A DNA stretch of 64,000 nt from Imbricaverruca yamaguchii (Eukaryota; Arthropoda; Thecostraca; Neoverrucidae), in NCBI GenBank assembly GCA_034440575.1, contig JAOTOL010001624.1, positions 62,001 through 126,000 on the forward strand, given 5' to 3'. Below, piece by piece: positions 48,061-60,104 of this stretch. Position 1 is the first letter of the stretch. Each line of letters begins with the position of its first letter. The translations under genes and the position numbers were made by a program. The notes under the pieces are model-generated. The model had not been told where the DNA came from and ran no database searches. It worked only from the letters and a program-made list of their open reading frames with translations.

Positions 48061-48778
48061 TCAACCACACCCAATTGATACCAAGGTGGTCGATCCAGGC
48101 ACACGTGGTACACAATTTACAATCCAGTCTCCACTCAATGGCATTATCTTCCACACACTCCCAGCGACATTTGCTATCCAATTCCCCCAATGCCTACCAC
48201 CCAATTCCTCAGTGACATTATCCATTGCCAAATCCCACACTGACATTACCTACTACACAATCCCTTTAGGATAATGTCTACTACCAAATACTTCAATGGG
48301 GGAATTTGATACTAGTTTCCCAACGATATTGCCTACTACCGCATCGCTCAGCCACAGTCTCCGGACAAGAGCAGCCAGTTCACTTCCTCACACACAATCA
48401 ACCACATGCATGGGCAGAGGCACGCACACCGGCCAGAAGCTGTGACCATCGGAACACAGTCAATACATGCTGCTACCAACTGGGTGGGTGTGGTGGGGGT
48501 GAGCTTATTGAGCCGCACGATATATCACAGGGACACGACGATGATGCAGACCACACACTGACACCGGCGTGGGGGGGGAGAAGACAGGACACGCGGCACA
48601 CCTGACGAGGACCATTACAGCGGCCCTCCAAACTGCAACATCAGCGGCTGGCGCCACCACCCCAAGGCCGGCGGTTGCGCCACCAACTATACACGCCTCA
48701 CACTGGTCCGTTAGTCGGTTACCGTCTGACTAGTGGGACACCACGCACACTCGTCGACCGGCGGCGCGCCGCACCCAC

Positions 48779-48856
48779 CCGGAACGACATCTCCAGGTTC
48801 TCGCCGCCCCAGATGTCCATGCCTTCGTCATACGCGCCGACCTCGTAGAAATACTC
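48779..48856 (-). CDS. GalNAc-T exon: '[11 protein letters not shown]' motif
   Basis: A 78-bp exon (26 codons, phase 0 at both ends) with acceptor TTCGTTGCAG and donor GTGGGT. It encodes [14 protein letters not shown] and [12 protein letters not shown]. The WGGEN(L/M)E motif is a signature of the GalNAc-T acceptor and sugar site, present in all active members. The intron to the next exon (2.6 kb) holds a 37-bp minisatellite. Confidence 0.95.
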
Positions 48857-48859
48857 CTG

Positions 48860-49595
48860 CAACGAACAACAGCATCGTGATAGCGCTCATTATTTCGTTG
48901 CATGCCCACCTGTACATGACCAGTGCTTAGTTGCAGCCATAGAGTGATGGTACAACTACGAAACTCATCGGTGCTGCGCTTCAGCTAAAGCATAGTAGGT
49001 AGGCCGAACAGGCGATCTTGACTAAGATTGGGTGGGGGAGAGGAACAGCCATGGCGAAGGGGTGATTTCAAACAATTCAAGGGCATGCGAAAAACCTACC
49101 AGTTACATATGTGCTGTATAATCTGCATGAAAACATCATTTTGCATTTTGGGGCAGTTGCCCAGTATTGCTTGTATGCAACTTGCCCCAGTATCCACTCC
49201 TGATACGCTATAATTAACCAGAAATAAAGCCCCAGTAAATAAATACACACAACTGACCTGATGCTGAGAGCGAAGGATTGCGAAACGAAACAGGACATAC
49301 GACTCACAATAATTCACACCGTGATGCGGGTGTTTCATTTCAATCAGGCTAATTTCGACATGCATGTGCAGCCACACGAGCTGCTGAGCAGACACAACCC
49401 ACAACACGACACTCAAAACGGTGCGACTTTCATCGGATTCGGGAAGCGACCCAACCAATTCAGGTCTCAACCCAGCCCCACCCAGACACAGTCGGCCATA
49501 GCCACCAACAGCCCATCAGAGACACGGCAGGCTCACGACAACACATGGACTCACGACGGTACATGGATTCACGACGACCGGACCACACCGGATTT
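48860..49595. other. Intron sequence, no feature
   Basis: Nothing recognised between the WGGENLE exon and the GGACC-rich array. Confidence 0.5.
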
Positions 49596-49604
49596 GAACG
49601 GATC

Positions 49605-50090
49605 ACACCTGACCTGACCAGACCACACCGGACCACACCGCACCTGACCGGACCACACTTGACCTGACCGGACCACACCACACCTGACCTGACCGGACCA
49701 CACCACACCTGACCTGACCGGACCACACCGGACCTGACCAGACCACACCGGACCACACCGCACCTGACCAGACCACACTTGACCTGACCGGACCACACCA
49801 CACCTGACCTGACCGGACCACACCACACCTGACCTGACCTGACCGGACCACACCGGACCACACCTGACCGCACCACACCTGACCGCACCACACCTGGCCG
49901 GACCGCACCTGACCTGACCTGACCGGACCACACCAGACCTGGCCGGACCGCACCGCACCTGACCGGACCACACTTGACCTGACCGGACCACACCTGACCT
50001 GACCGGACCACACTTGACCTGACCGGACCACACCTGACCTGACCGGACCGCACCACACCTGACCTGACCTGACCGGACCACACCACACAG
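49605..50090. repeat. CCGGACCACACC/TGACCTGACC-type array
   Basis: Irregular mix of the 5-base steps GACCT, GACCG, GACCA and CACCA. The longer period is about 25 bp in places. The minus-strand frames (Val-Arg-Ser-Gly-Gln-style repeats) are an effect of the 5-base repeat. It lies in a GalNAc-T intron. Confidence 0.93.
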
Positions 50091-50534
50091 TGTGAAAATA
50101 TTGCTTTTTCGTTAGGTGTGAGATGTCGAAGCGAGCACAGTAGGATGTCGAAATTTGTCATGAAATTAGTATCATTCCAAGTGTCTTTGATGTTTTTCAG
50201 ACTTAAATTTGAGCCAATGTTTGCACCCTCATCATTTGTTTTGATATTCAAATGTTAGGAAGAGCTATATTTGTGATAGCGAGATAAATCATATATACCC
50301 TGGTGATGTTCACATTATGAATAATCCACTTACATGAAATTGCATTGCAGAATATTCGTGTACCACCACCCTTTATCAAGAGCATGATTATGCTACTTAA
50401 ACGAGGTAATGTTAGAAAGGAGACACTTCATAAGCACGCATCAAGAAGCAGGATGTCTATACTTCTTGCAGCAGGATGTCGATTGAGTGTTCAGAAAGTG
50501 CTAAATTCCACCCTATATTGCGAATAATTTAACA

Positions 50535-50615
50535 CTGACACCACACCACACCGGACCACACCGGACCACACCGGACCGGACCACACTGGACCTGACCGGA
50601 CCTGACCGGACCACT
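50535..50615. repeat. Second, smaller CCGGACCACA array
   Basis: Same words as the array at 49.6-50.1 kb, separated from it by about 440 bp of AT-rich unique sequence. Confidence 0.9.
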
Positions 50616-51429
50616 GATGTGCGGGACGCCATCAGCAGATTGGGTGGTGGGCGTGTGACGTCAGTGCCGGTGGGAGCGGTGACACGGGACATTCGGGACG
50701 ACACATCTATGGCGCGCTGGGTGTCGACAGAACGACGGACGCGTCCATCGAACATCCGCCAGACGACAGATGGCTCCGACACAGCCGGTACAGCCGGCAC
50801 GGCCGACAATTTATGGGGCGGCGACACCATGCGAGACAATCGCAACGGTCCCTGCACACTTATTGGGATCGTGTCAAATGGGGTGGGCGTGGAGAGCACT
50901 GCAAGAACACGTCAAGCATCCATCGCGCGACTGTCTCGAGTACAAGACGCACTTCAAGTGAAGCAGGCGTTAAACAAGCAATTAACGGCACATCAAGGAC
51001 AATGACTTCGTCCCAGCAGCGGCAACCGATAAGTCAAGCAGCACTGCAACGAGCAATCAAAACGGTGGCGGTGATCGTTTGAATGACATCACCATAGGAT
51101 ATTACGGACTTCAAGCCTTCTTATCATCATTCAGTTAGTGCTTTCAGTTGGTGGTGGTCATTGGTTTTACACAGAGTCGAATACTTTGGACCGCACAGCG
51201 TCGCCAACCTCTCACGCCGACTGGTCACGGACGAAGATAAGCCACAGACGAAACTCGAACTCACAAACTTTCAGTTGGAAGACAAGCACCTGGCCTTCGA
51301 TTCCTCGCCCTGTTCGCGCCCTCGGAACCGCCTGCTAGACAGAACAACCAGCCGGCGGCAGGACGGTGCGGCGAATTGACCGGGGCTCCGCCGCCACGCG
51401 CGGCCTGCGCGGCCGGTGTGGGCACTGAC
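50616..51429. other. Intron sequence, no feature
   Basis: Nothing recognised upstream of the array up to the [10 protein letters not shown] exon. Confidence 0.45.
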
Positions 51430-51529
51430 CCGATCGATGGAGAACAGTCCGCCGGCCATGGTGGGCGTGCGCAGCGGCGTGGTGCGGTCGCCGTTCCTGC
51501 GGTCCATCTCCCTCTGCGGCACCCGGTAC
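51430..51529 (-). CDS. GalNAc-T exon: catalytic domain, '[10 protein letters not shown]'
   Basis: A 100-bp exon between acceptor TCCCGGACAG and donor GTCAGT. The first base completes a codon from the missing upstream exon (probably Trp); then it reads [15 protein letters not shown] and [13 protein letters not shown], the highly conserved stretch of the second half of the catalytic domain that helps bind UDP-GalNAc. It ends in phase 0. The next exon is 2.6 kb away. Confidence 0.94.
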
Positions 51530-51549
51530 CTGTCCGGGACAGCACACGG

Positions 51550-52975
51550 TTACCCCGTTTACATGAACAGCAAAAGCTCCGAATACGATGCGATTAGGAA
51601 AACTTGCGAAAATAATGCTCTTGTAAACGGGCTTTGGCGTAGCAAAACATGCGAATAGCTTAACGCAAATTTACGCTTCGGTAAGTGGAAGTTTGCGATT
51701 AGCGTGAACCATAACAAATAACGGTACGGCTGCAAAGGTTATGATACATCTTGATGCTATTCTCTGCTACGTTTTCAGTACATTTAGGGTAATTATGAAA
51801 AGAAAACGTCTTGTTTTTAACTATAATTGCAAACCTAGTTATGAAATACAAAAATCAGACATGTAACAGCTGAAATAAGTGCTGAGACGCCACGTTATTA
51901 GTGCGTGCCCCAGCAATCAGTTTTACGATGTGCCGCGGAGTGTTGCGGATTTGTCACAGCGTTTGTGTTTTGCTGATCTATCTCTTGGATTGCGTAGTGA
52001 ACCTGACTTACCCTGTTCATTTGACCATTGCACAGTCTGGAGCAATGCACCATTACATAGTCTGGAACCTATGCTATAGAACATAATCTGGCCTGGGACC
52101 AATGCACCGTTTGATTCACAAAGAAGAAACGGCTATGTTGTCATCGACAACTTGTCATCGGCTCCGTGAATCCTTCGTATTCACAGATTCCCTATATATC
52201 TGGCCAACAACCTCAAACTACGTGGATCATTGATGATACATTGTGTCTGCGTACGCCGTTGCTCGAAGCAGGTGCGTCAGAAGAGCAAAAATGCGCCAAA
52301 TATTCGAAACTTTTCACCACATTGCGTCACCCGTCAAATCGTAAAAACCCGATTAGGTGCCTGCTTTGCTCTTGTAAACGGGCCGCGCGATCGGAACTTT
52401 TGCGAATCGATCAAATCGGAAATTTTCGTGTACGACTGACCGGCTCATGTGAACGGCTACCCCGTTCACATGAGTGTCAGACACACCGACGGTGGCTGCC
52501 CGCCCAGTTGCGACCGGACGGCGCGGCGCCGGCCGGGCGCTTCCGCAGACGGCGTACGTACTGTACACGGGTGCGGCTCGCCGGCGGCCGACCCAACCCG
52601 ATCCCGCCCAGCTGGTGACCGCCGGCGCTGCCATTCTTCGCCGGACATTGCGCGCCCATATCGCAGCAGCACCCGCTGTCGGCTGCATCCCACCCGCCCC
52701 AGAGCACCGCTCGGGTCACCCCGCCAACACCTGCGAGTGTCGCTCAGGTCACCCCACCCACGCCCCGCAGAGCCGCCCACGTAGCGGCGAGCGTCGCCCG
52801 ACAAGCCGCCGCCAGTTTCGATGCAGGACGTGTCTCATTAGCCAAGTGCCGGTGTTAGCTGGATGACTACGGGCTGTCGGGGACGGGCTGTGAGCCAGCC
52901 GCCGGCGCCGCCCAGAGCTGCTCCCCACCCCGTGTGCCGCACCGACGGCTCTCTCAACCCGTAGCGCGGATCACT
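51550..52975. other. No gene; short inverted and direct repeats
   Basis: CCCGTTTACATGAACAGCAAAA (51,553 on) has an inverted partner in CTCTTGTAAACGGG, found twice (about 51,618 and 52,370). A perfect 13-bp hairpin, CTCATGTGAACGG / CCGTTCACATGAG, lies at 52,444-52,474. These could mark one or two small DNA elements. The GC-rich part 52,480-52,870 has open frames without domain features. Confidence 0.4.
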
Positions 52976-52979
52976 CCCA

Positions 52980-53230
52980 GGCCAGGGATGGGCTCTCCTC
53001 CCGTGCCACGGCAACCGCCGCGGCACGGGACTGAGTCCCCCCCTATGGCAACAGGCCTGGACTGGGTCGTCGCCCCCGACTCTCCTACGGCAAGACGTCG
53101 AGACGGTCATCCGCGCCCATCCCTACGGTAACAGGTCGAGAGTGGGACGTCCGCTCCCCCCCCCACAGAATCAGGTCGGCACTGGGTCATCCGCCTCCCC
53201 CTCCTCCTACGGCAACAGGTCTGGACTGGC
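52980..53230. repeat. Degenerate ~60-bp tandem repeat
   Basis: About four imperfect units share CTACGGCAACAGGTC, GGACTGGGTC and TCCGCCCCC words. Confidence 0.6.
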
Positions 53231-53429
53231 CTAAACTAGCACGGAAATGGTGGGGGAATACGACGGAGTATATGCAGTCATGCCGCCAGCGATGCGAGGC
53301 AAAACGTAATTAGTCCAACCAGTTCAAGACAAACCTACTCGAGCCTACGGATTAGGATAGACTCCTTTCTTAGCTGCAGATCATTAGGGTCCCTGAACAT
53401 TACCTTGACTACTACGTTACAGACTGGAT

Positions 53430-55417
53430 AAAAGCAATTAAGGCTAAGAAAACTGCATTTGGAGTCTTTAAATAAGCCTCAAATGTTGTTAATCTAAAGG
53501 TGTATCGAAAAGCAAGAGACACTGTGAAAGAAAAAACCAGAGCAGCCAAGCGAGCAAAAGAACTGGATTTAGCTAGAAACTGTAATGGGAACAGTAAAAA
53601 GTTCTTTAGTTTCTACAAGTTGAGTAAAGTTTCTAGCACAATTGGTCTACTGGAAGTAAACGGGACTACAATGGGTGAGGATAGTGAGATGGTTCAGGAA
53701 CTGAGCAAGCAGTTTAAATCAGTGTTTACATTGGAAGATATGACCAACCTGCCGACCGTACACCATAGTTCAGTTACATGTGATCTGATAAATGATGTTG
53801 ATTTCATTGATAGTGATGTTGTTTACAATAATATCAGGAAAATAAAGCCAAACAAGGCAGCAGGACCTGATGAAATTTATGCTAGGGTGTTGCGGGAAAG
53901 TGAAAAGAACTGGCATTTCCACTTAGTATAATATTGTGTAGATCAGTTTCACAAAATGAAATTCCAACCGATTGGAAAAGGGCAAATGTAGTTCCTATTT
54001 TCAAGAAAGGAGAAAGAGGGAAAGTTGAAAACTATAGGCCAGTAAGTCTCACATCCCTAGTCTGCAAGGTACTCGAATCAATTATCAAGGATAGAATAGT
54101 TAGTTATCTGGAAGGAAACAGATTGACTCAAGATACTCAACATGGGTTTAGGAAAGGACGGTCGTGTCTCACAAATCTCTTGGACTTTTTGAACTTCGCC
54201 ACACAACAATTCGATCAGGGAAATCAGGTTGATGTAGCATATCTTGACTTTAGTAAGGCCTTTGACAAGGTACCCCATAAACGGTTAATGATACAGCTTC
54301 AGGCCCATGGTATTGCAGGTAGCATCTTAAAATGGATAGAGTTGTGGCTTTCAGATAGACAGCAAAGAGTGATGCTAAATGGTACAGTCATCATGGCAAA
54401 ATGTTCTTAATGGAGTCCCCCAGGGGTCAGTACTGGGGCCACTACTGTTCATTATATTTGTAAATAACATTGAAAGTGGCATAAGCGTAAAGTTTTGAAA
54501 TTTGCGTATGATTTGAAGGTCTTTAGGGCAATAACAGGTCAAGATGAGCATATCTCGTTGGAAAAAGACTTAGACGAACTTGTGAAGTGGTCCGAAGAAT
54601 GGCAAATGAAATTTAATTTTGATAAATGCAAAATCATGCATGTAGGTAAGCAGCATATGAAGGCTCCATACTTGATGGGTGGCCAAGTGCTATCAGTGAC
54701 TCAAAGGGAGAAGGATTTAGGTGTTATTCTAAACACAAAATTGGGGGCATCAGAACAGACCAAGGAAGCCAGGAAGAAGGCACTGAGAATGCTCGGGGCA
54801 ATACATAGGAATGTATCATACAGAAGTGAGGAAGTCACCAGGAAGCTTTACTGTGCATATGTCAGGCCACATTTGGAATACTGCATCCAAGCTTGGTCTC
54901 CTAGCTATGAAAAAGATTGTTGGCTTTTAGAGAGAGTACAAAAGAGGGCTACAAAAATGGTTAATGGCATGGCATATGAGGAAAGATTGAAGAAATTGAA
55001 TATGTTTTCACTTAGATATAGAAGGCTGAGAGGAGATCTCATCGAGGTCTTTAAATTTATCCATGGTCTGGAGAGGGGACATCTTGTGGAAATGTTTGAA
55101 TTGAACAGAAATGATGCAATTAGAGGTCATAAATTCAAAATTAAAGTTAACCACAGCAGAACAAGGTTAAGGCAGACTTTCTTCACCAACAGGGTAGTAT
55201 AACACTGGAACCAGCTGCCAGAAAACATTGTCAGCAGCAGCACATTGAACATCTTTAAAACAGCATAGAGAATCATTATAAGAATAGAGACCTTACTTTT
55301 CAGTATTACAGGGAGGGCTGATTGACAGATTTGGTGGGAAACTGGTTCAGTGTACAGAGTGCAACCAAGAAGGGCCCTTGTGGCTCATAGTTGACTAATC
55401 TTTTATGTCTTTATGTC
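53430..55417 (+). pseudogene. LINE (CR1/L2-like) copy with most of the reverse transcriptase
   Basis: Same family as the copy at 10.3 kb, but longer. Order: KVYRKARDTVKEKTRAAKRA and FFSFYKLSKVSS; IRKIKPNKAAGPDEIYARVL; IPTDWKRANVVPIFKKGERG, NYRPVSLTSLVCKVLE and QHGFRKGRSCLTNLLDFL; YLDFSKAFDKVPH (motif A); the PPGVS region; and KFAYDLKVF, where the catalytic ADD has become AYD. The thumb and C-terminal region then match copy 1 closely. Frameshifts near 53,930 and 54,410, stops near 54,495, and a stop at 55,199-55,201 make it dead. The 5' end is truncated near 53,430; the 3' end has the same GGCTCATAGTT and TTTATGTC tail. Confidence 0.9.
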
Positions 55418-55679
55418 ACTACTAGTGTGCCGTGTGTCATGATTTTTGATATTATGTCAAAGTTTTTTTTTCAGGGCTTGATGTCTCACTTCCCATGACT
55501 GGTGATCTTATTCTCCTCCAAGCATTTGTTTGTTAGCTCAATTAGTGCCTGCGTCTGCCTAGGACTGACCGAGCACGGGCTGTACTTGAGCAACGTGGCT
55601 GGCCTCTCCCAGGCTGGCCACTATGTCCATGCGGTGTCTTTCATCACCCGAAACGCATGTCTGTCTCCGACCTACACAT

Positions 55680-55860
55680 TGCTGGGCGACAAACGTCCCA
55701 CTGTCGACAGTTCAGACTAGGCGGACAGGTCTGGCGGTGAAGGTGACATGTTGTACATACTGCTGGACGACAAACGTTCCACTGTCGACATTTGAGACTG
55801 GGCGGACGGGTCTGGCGGTGAGGGTGACATGGTGGACACATTGCTAGAGGACCAACGTCC
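55680..55860. repeat. 82-bp tandem repeat, about 2.3 copies
   Basis: Units start CTGCTGGRCGACAAACGT and include CCACTGTCGACA and GGTCTGGCGGTGARGGTGAC. Anchors at about 55,680, 55,762 and 55,844. Confidence 0.85.
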
Positions 55861-55869
55861 CGTTTGGCG

Positions 55870-56545
55870 CAGACCGCACCGCAGTGCACGTGCACACCCA
55901 GCACGTGTTGCCAAAAAAGTCAGCAATCGCAAACTTCTTCACCGACTTCAGAGAGCTTCATGCCCGCACATCCAATCCAACTTCGGTTGTGAAGAGCGAA
56001 GATCTTCAAGATTTCCATGGGATGCGCGTAGAACATAGCTACGTGATTCGGAACATGGCCCGGAGTTACGTGGCTTTGCTATGTGTAACAAGGTAGAAGC
56101 CAAAATACAGAAATAAACATTGCGGCGGTGCTACGAGTCACCAACGACTAACGCAATGACTGGAGACAGCACAATTGTTAATCTTCCTGTTAATTCGTTC
56201 CTTTAATGCATACCGCATGCCTCATTTACGGAACAGTATACCCCATTCACGTCTAAATACCTGTTAACTCAAGAGAAGCGCCAAACTTTAGTCAAAATTG
56301 GGTTCTTAACTGGCAACAGATTACTCAAACCACAGGCGAGAGTCGCCCAGTGTTTTGTACTGCTAGTAGCCCAGTAGGCCAGTACATCAGTACCCAAACA
56401 GCCCAGCACCTGTCGTGCTCGTCTGTCCCAGCAGCCGAGCCACGTCGTATGTTCCTCGCGGTGCAATGTGGTACCCGAAAACCCACCGACACCCCTCTGG
56501 GGGAGGGGCGGCCACGCCCGCTCGGGTCGGGTCACTCAGCGCAAG
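55870..56545. other. No gene recognised
   Basis: No domain or repeat could be supported. Confidence 0.4.
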
Positions 56546-56549
56546 GCAG

Positions 56550-56795
56550 ACTGTGACCAATCACAGCAAGACATAAATTGTGGCCAACCACAGCGAGACT
56601 TCACAACTTGTGGCTAACCGCAGCAAGGCATGACAACTTGTGGCGAACCACAGCGAGGCATGAAGACTTGTGGCCAACCACAGCGAGCCATGCCACATTC
56701 TGACCAACCACAGCGAGGCATGACACATTGTGACGAACCGCAGCAAGTTATAACAAATTTTGACAGTTGTGACCACCCAAAACGAGGCGTGACAA
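56550..56795. repeat. 30-bp minisatellite, about 8 copies
   Basis: Unit TGGCCAACCACAGCGAGGCA then TGACAACTTG. Anchors at 56,581, 56,611, 56,641, 56,671, 56,701 and 56,731 give exactly 30 bp. Confidence 0.92.
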
Positions 56796-56799
56796 ATTA

Positions 56800-57680
56800 T
56801 GGCCAAACACGGCGAGACGAGTCACGTTCTGAGCTAAATGTAGGCCGGTGTGCATTCATCACAACCTGCCCCTCTGGAGTTTCGAGTGAGGAGCTTATTG
56901 GCTTATTCGTTGCTTATTTTATTCGACAGGAATTGCTGGGAGGTATGGGGGGGGAGGGGTAGTGTTGAATACATCAAATGACAGCCGGTACAAGTGCCTC
57001 ACTTTTCTGCGGATCAACATCACGTCAGCACGCTTTGCGAGGACACCTGTCAGGCTCCTCCACTTTTAACATGCGGCGGCGCCAACGGCGTCGTTGGTCG
57101 ACCAGAGGTCTGTCCACGCAAGTGTCGGGGGACGGCTGTGTGTCGGAGGGGGGAACAGCGTAGTGACACGCTTCTATCGCCATCGCCAACGTCACGCCAG
57201 ATATCTGCACATCGGGGGCCGGCCTGATACGGCCATGGCCACGGTCAACATATCTCGCCGGGTGATGCCACAACCACACCGGCAGAGCCATTCGCCCGAC
57301 AGACGACAGTTCAAGAAGCTTTCCACCCGGCTGAGTTTGGAGAGATTGCGTCTCGCACTGTCTTTCGGCGTGAGTCATGCAATGGACGAAATGTCATCCA
57401 ACTTGAAGCCGTGTGGGGTCGGTACGGGCGACTCTGTACCTGGTGTGGGCCTGGTTATTCGTACAGCGGGGTGGCGTCGAATTGCTGCAGGGATGCTGAC
57501 GGCTGACATACGCGTTCTTTGAAGCCTGATAATTCCATGGCAAAAGTATACAATTATAAAACACAAAGAGCATAATTTGTTATGGTATTGGATATGTAGC
57601 CAGTTCCTTAGTTAATGCAGTTTCAAGGTGCATCGATTGCTAAGTGATATGTTGTCATAAGATGATGACTAAAATTATCG
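56800..57680. other. No gene recognised
   Basis: The GC-rich part (57,030-57,520) has open frames on both strands but no domain I can name. Confidence 0.4.
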
Positions 57681-57686
57681 TTGAAG

Positions 57687-58867
57687 TAGAGGTACGTTGT
57701 AAAATTCAAACACGTGTGAGGAAAGGGTTTACACCTGCAATCGATTGATGAGAACAAAATATGTACAAATGAAACCAAAAATTATGATTTTTCCTGGAAC
57801 CCATCAGTAGCGCCTAATTTTTGGTTTTCCAGCCAATGACAATGGAGTATTTTTCCAATATTTGTAGATTGGTCCCTAGATGAGCTAGAGCCACGAAACA
57901 AAAACGACGGTATTGCCCGTTTTAAGAGAAAACGAATGGTACCCGGTTTTACAGTTTTCGGTCAACCAGCGACCTTCCAGGTCAGGCCAATGACACAAAA
58001 TTTGCGAATATAGCGAAACTTTTTATTTTGGAGGGCCACATAACAAAAAGTTTTACATTTAGAGACACCGGAAAATAAGAACAGGACTCATTGAAGCCCT
58101 GTGAATCTGATGATGCCGTTCGTCGTCATTCATTGTAAATTACACAGGTCAGGCCAAGTCAAAACTCGTGACCGGTCGTAACGGCATAGTATATAGAGCC
58201 CCCTGGCCATCATGAAATGAACCTGAATTAGTCCTAATGGTGCATGGAATATTAAATGTGTTTCAATATTATTGAATTCAATATTATTCAATATTTCTTA
58301 AACACATTTAATATTTCATGCACCATTCCGACTAATCCAGGTTCATTTCATGATAGCCAGGGGCTCTATATGTTATGCCGTTACGGCCGGTCACGAGTTT
58401 TGACTTGGCCTGACCTGTGTAATTTACAAGGAGTGACAACGAAAGGCATCATCAGATTCACAGGGCTCCAATGAGTCCTGTTCTTATTTACCGGTGTTCC
58501 TAACTGTAAAACGTTTTGTTATGTGGCCCTCCCAAACAAAAACGTTTCGCGATATTCGTCAATTTCAGGTCATTGGCCTGACCTGGAAGATCACTGGTTG
58601 ACCAGAAACGGCAAAAACGGGTACCATTCATTTTCTCTTACAACGAACAATACGGTCGTTTTGCTTCGCGGCTCTAGCTCATCTAGGGGCCAATCTACAA
58701 ATATTGGCAAAATACTCTATTGTGATTGGCTGGAAAAACAAAAATTGAGTGTTACTGATGGGTTCCAGGAAAAAAATTGTTTGATTTGTACATATTTTGT
58801 CCTAATCAATCGATTGCAGGTGTAAACTCTTTGCTCATACGTGTATTAATTTTATAGCGCACCTCTA
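57687..58867. mobile_element. ~1.2-kb palindromic (foldback/MITE-like) element
   Basis: The left arm (57,687 to about 58,285) is nearly the reverse complement of the right arm (about 58,290-58,867), with almost no spacer; the centre is ATATTATTGAATTCAATATT. Matching blocks include TTTACACCTGCAATCGATTG, CTGGAACCCATCAGTA and GGTTCATTTCATGAT. Ends TAGAGGTACG and CGCACCTCTA fit a hAT-type YARNG terminus. Flanks share TGAAG (GTTGAAG / AGTGAAG), a possible degraded target duplication. Arms differ at scattered positions, so it is not an assembly fold. Confidence 0.8.
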
Positions 58868-58994
58868 AGTGAAGATGAATCAGGTACACTATGCTGTCTT
58901 AGTCATTATTCTTTGTCTTAATCTCAGTCTTAGTCTTATTTGCTTCAGTCATACTCATAATCTCAGTCTTAGTCATTATTTGCTTCGGAACTTC

Positions 58995-59990
58995 GGAAAT
59001 TATTCAGATCTCCAGAACAATGGCCACCCCAGACTCAGCCCAACCTCCCATCAATGGCTACTCCAGACTCAGCCCAACCTAACACCAATGGCTACCCCAG
59101 ACCCAGCCCAACCTTCCATCAATGGCTACTCCAGACTCAGCCCAACCTAACACCAATGGCTACCCCAGACCCAGCCCAACCTTCCATCAATGGCTACTCC
59201 AGACCAGCACCCCTCAATGGCTACCCAGCACCACCCAATGGCTACCCAGACCAGCCCAACCTCACCAATGGCTACCCAGACCAGCCCAAGCCCAACCTCC
59301 ATCAATGGCTACTCCAGACTCAGCCCAACCTAACACCAATGGCTACCCGACCGCCAAACCACCCCATATGGCTACCCAGCTCGCCCACCTCCCATGGCTC
59401 CCAGACCCAGCCCAACCTCCATCAATGGCTATCACGGACCAAGACCAACCTCCCATCAATGGCTACTCCAGACTCAGCCCAACCTAACACCAATGGCTAC
59501 CCCAGACCCAGCCCAACCTCCCATCAATGGCTACTCCAGACTCAGCCCAACCTAACACCAATGGCTACCCCAGACCCAGCCCAACCTTCCATCAATGGCT
59601 ATCACGGACCAAGACCAACCTCCCATCAATGGCTACCCCAGACCAACCTCCCACCAATAGCTACCTCAGACCAAGACCAACATCCAAGCAATGACGATCC
59701 CAGACCAAGACCAACCTTCCATCAATGGCTAAGTTCATAAGGCCAAGTTCAGCCTCCCATGCATTGGTGCTCCATACCCGGAGCAATACATCATGAATGG
59801 TTACCCCAGACCCAGACGGCTACCTTAGACCCAGACCAAGCTATCATCAGTTGCTATCCCAGACCCAGACCGGCCTCCCACCACGGCAGCGACTACTTCA
59901 GACCCAGACCAGTCTCCATCAATAGCTACCCCAAACCCAGACCATCCTACCATCCGTGGCTACCCTAGACCAAGAGCGGCCTCTCATCAC
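58995..59990. repeat. 34-bp minisatellite (CAATGGCTACCCCAGACCCAGC-type)
   Basis: CAATGGCTAC anchors at 59,052, 59,086 and 59,120 give 34 bp. Units include CCCCAGACCCAGCCCAACCT and ATCAATGG or ACACCAATGG. The array grows irregular from 59,640 on. It is open in all plus-strand frames, giving Pro/Asn/Thr-rich repeats; I see no start context or domain that makes it a gene. Confidence 0.92.
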
Positions 59991-60104
59991 GGCGACGGCT
60001 ACTTCAGACTCAGACCAGTCTAGCATCAATGACTACCCGAGACCCCAGTCAGCCTCCAATCAACGACTGTCCGGGGGCCGGGCCCATCGCACAGCCCTCT
60101 CCCT

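Larger units (their letters stand above)
31966..51529 (-). other. Polypeptide GalNAc-transferase gene, 3' half
   Basis: Eight exons on the minus strand, each with AG/GT borders and compatible phases, encode the C-terminal half of a GalNAc-T (GT27 family, EC 2.4.1.41). This Golgi type II membrane enzyme transfers GalNAc from UDP-GalNAc to Ser/Thr of proteins. Order in the transcript: 51,430-51,529; 48,779-48,856; then either 46,022-46,202 or 45,491-45,671; 43,525-43,664; 41,069-41,167; 33,148-33,282; 31,966-32,112. The joined protein resembles the GALNT1/GALNT13 group and its insect counterparts most ([35 protein letters not shown]). Which Drosophila pgant is the orthologue cannot be settled from memory, so no symbol is given. 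Exons for the anchor, stem and DxH motif are not visible between 51.5 and 64 kb. Confidence 0.92.

Noticed and set aside
49460..50251. Minus-strand frames with Val-Arg-Ser-Gly-Gln repeats
   Set aside because: Explained by the 5-base-step GGACC/TGACC repeat; no domain and no start or splice support.
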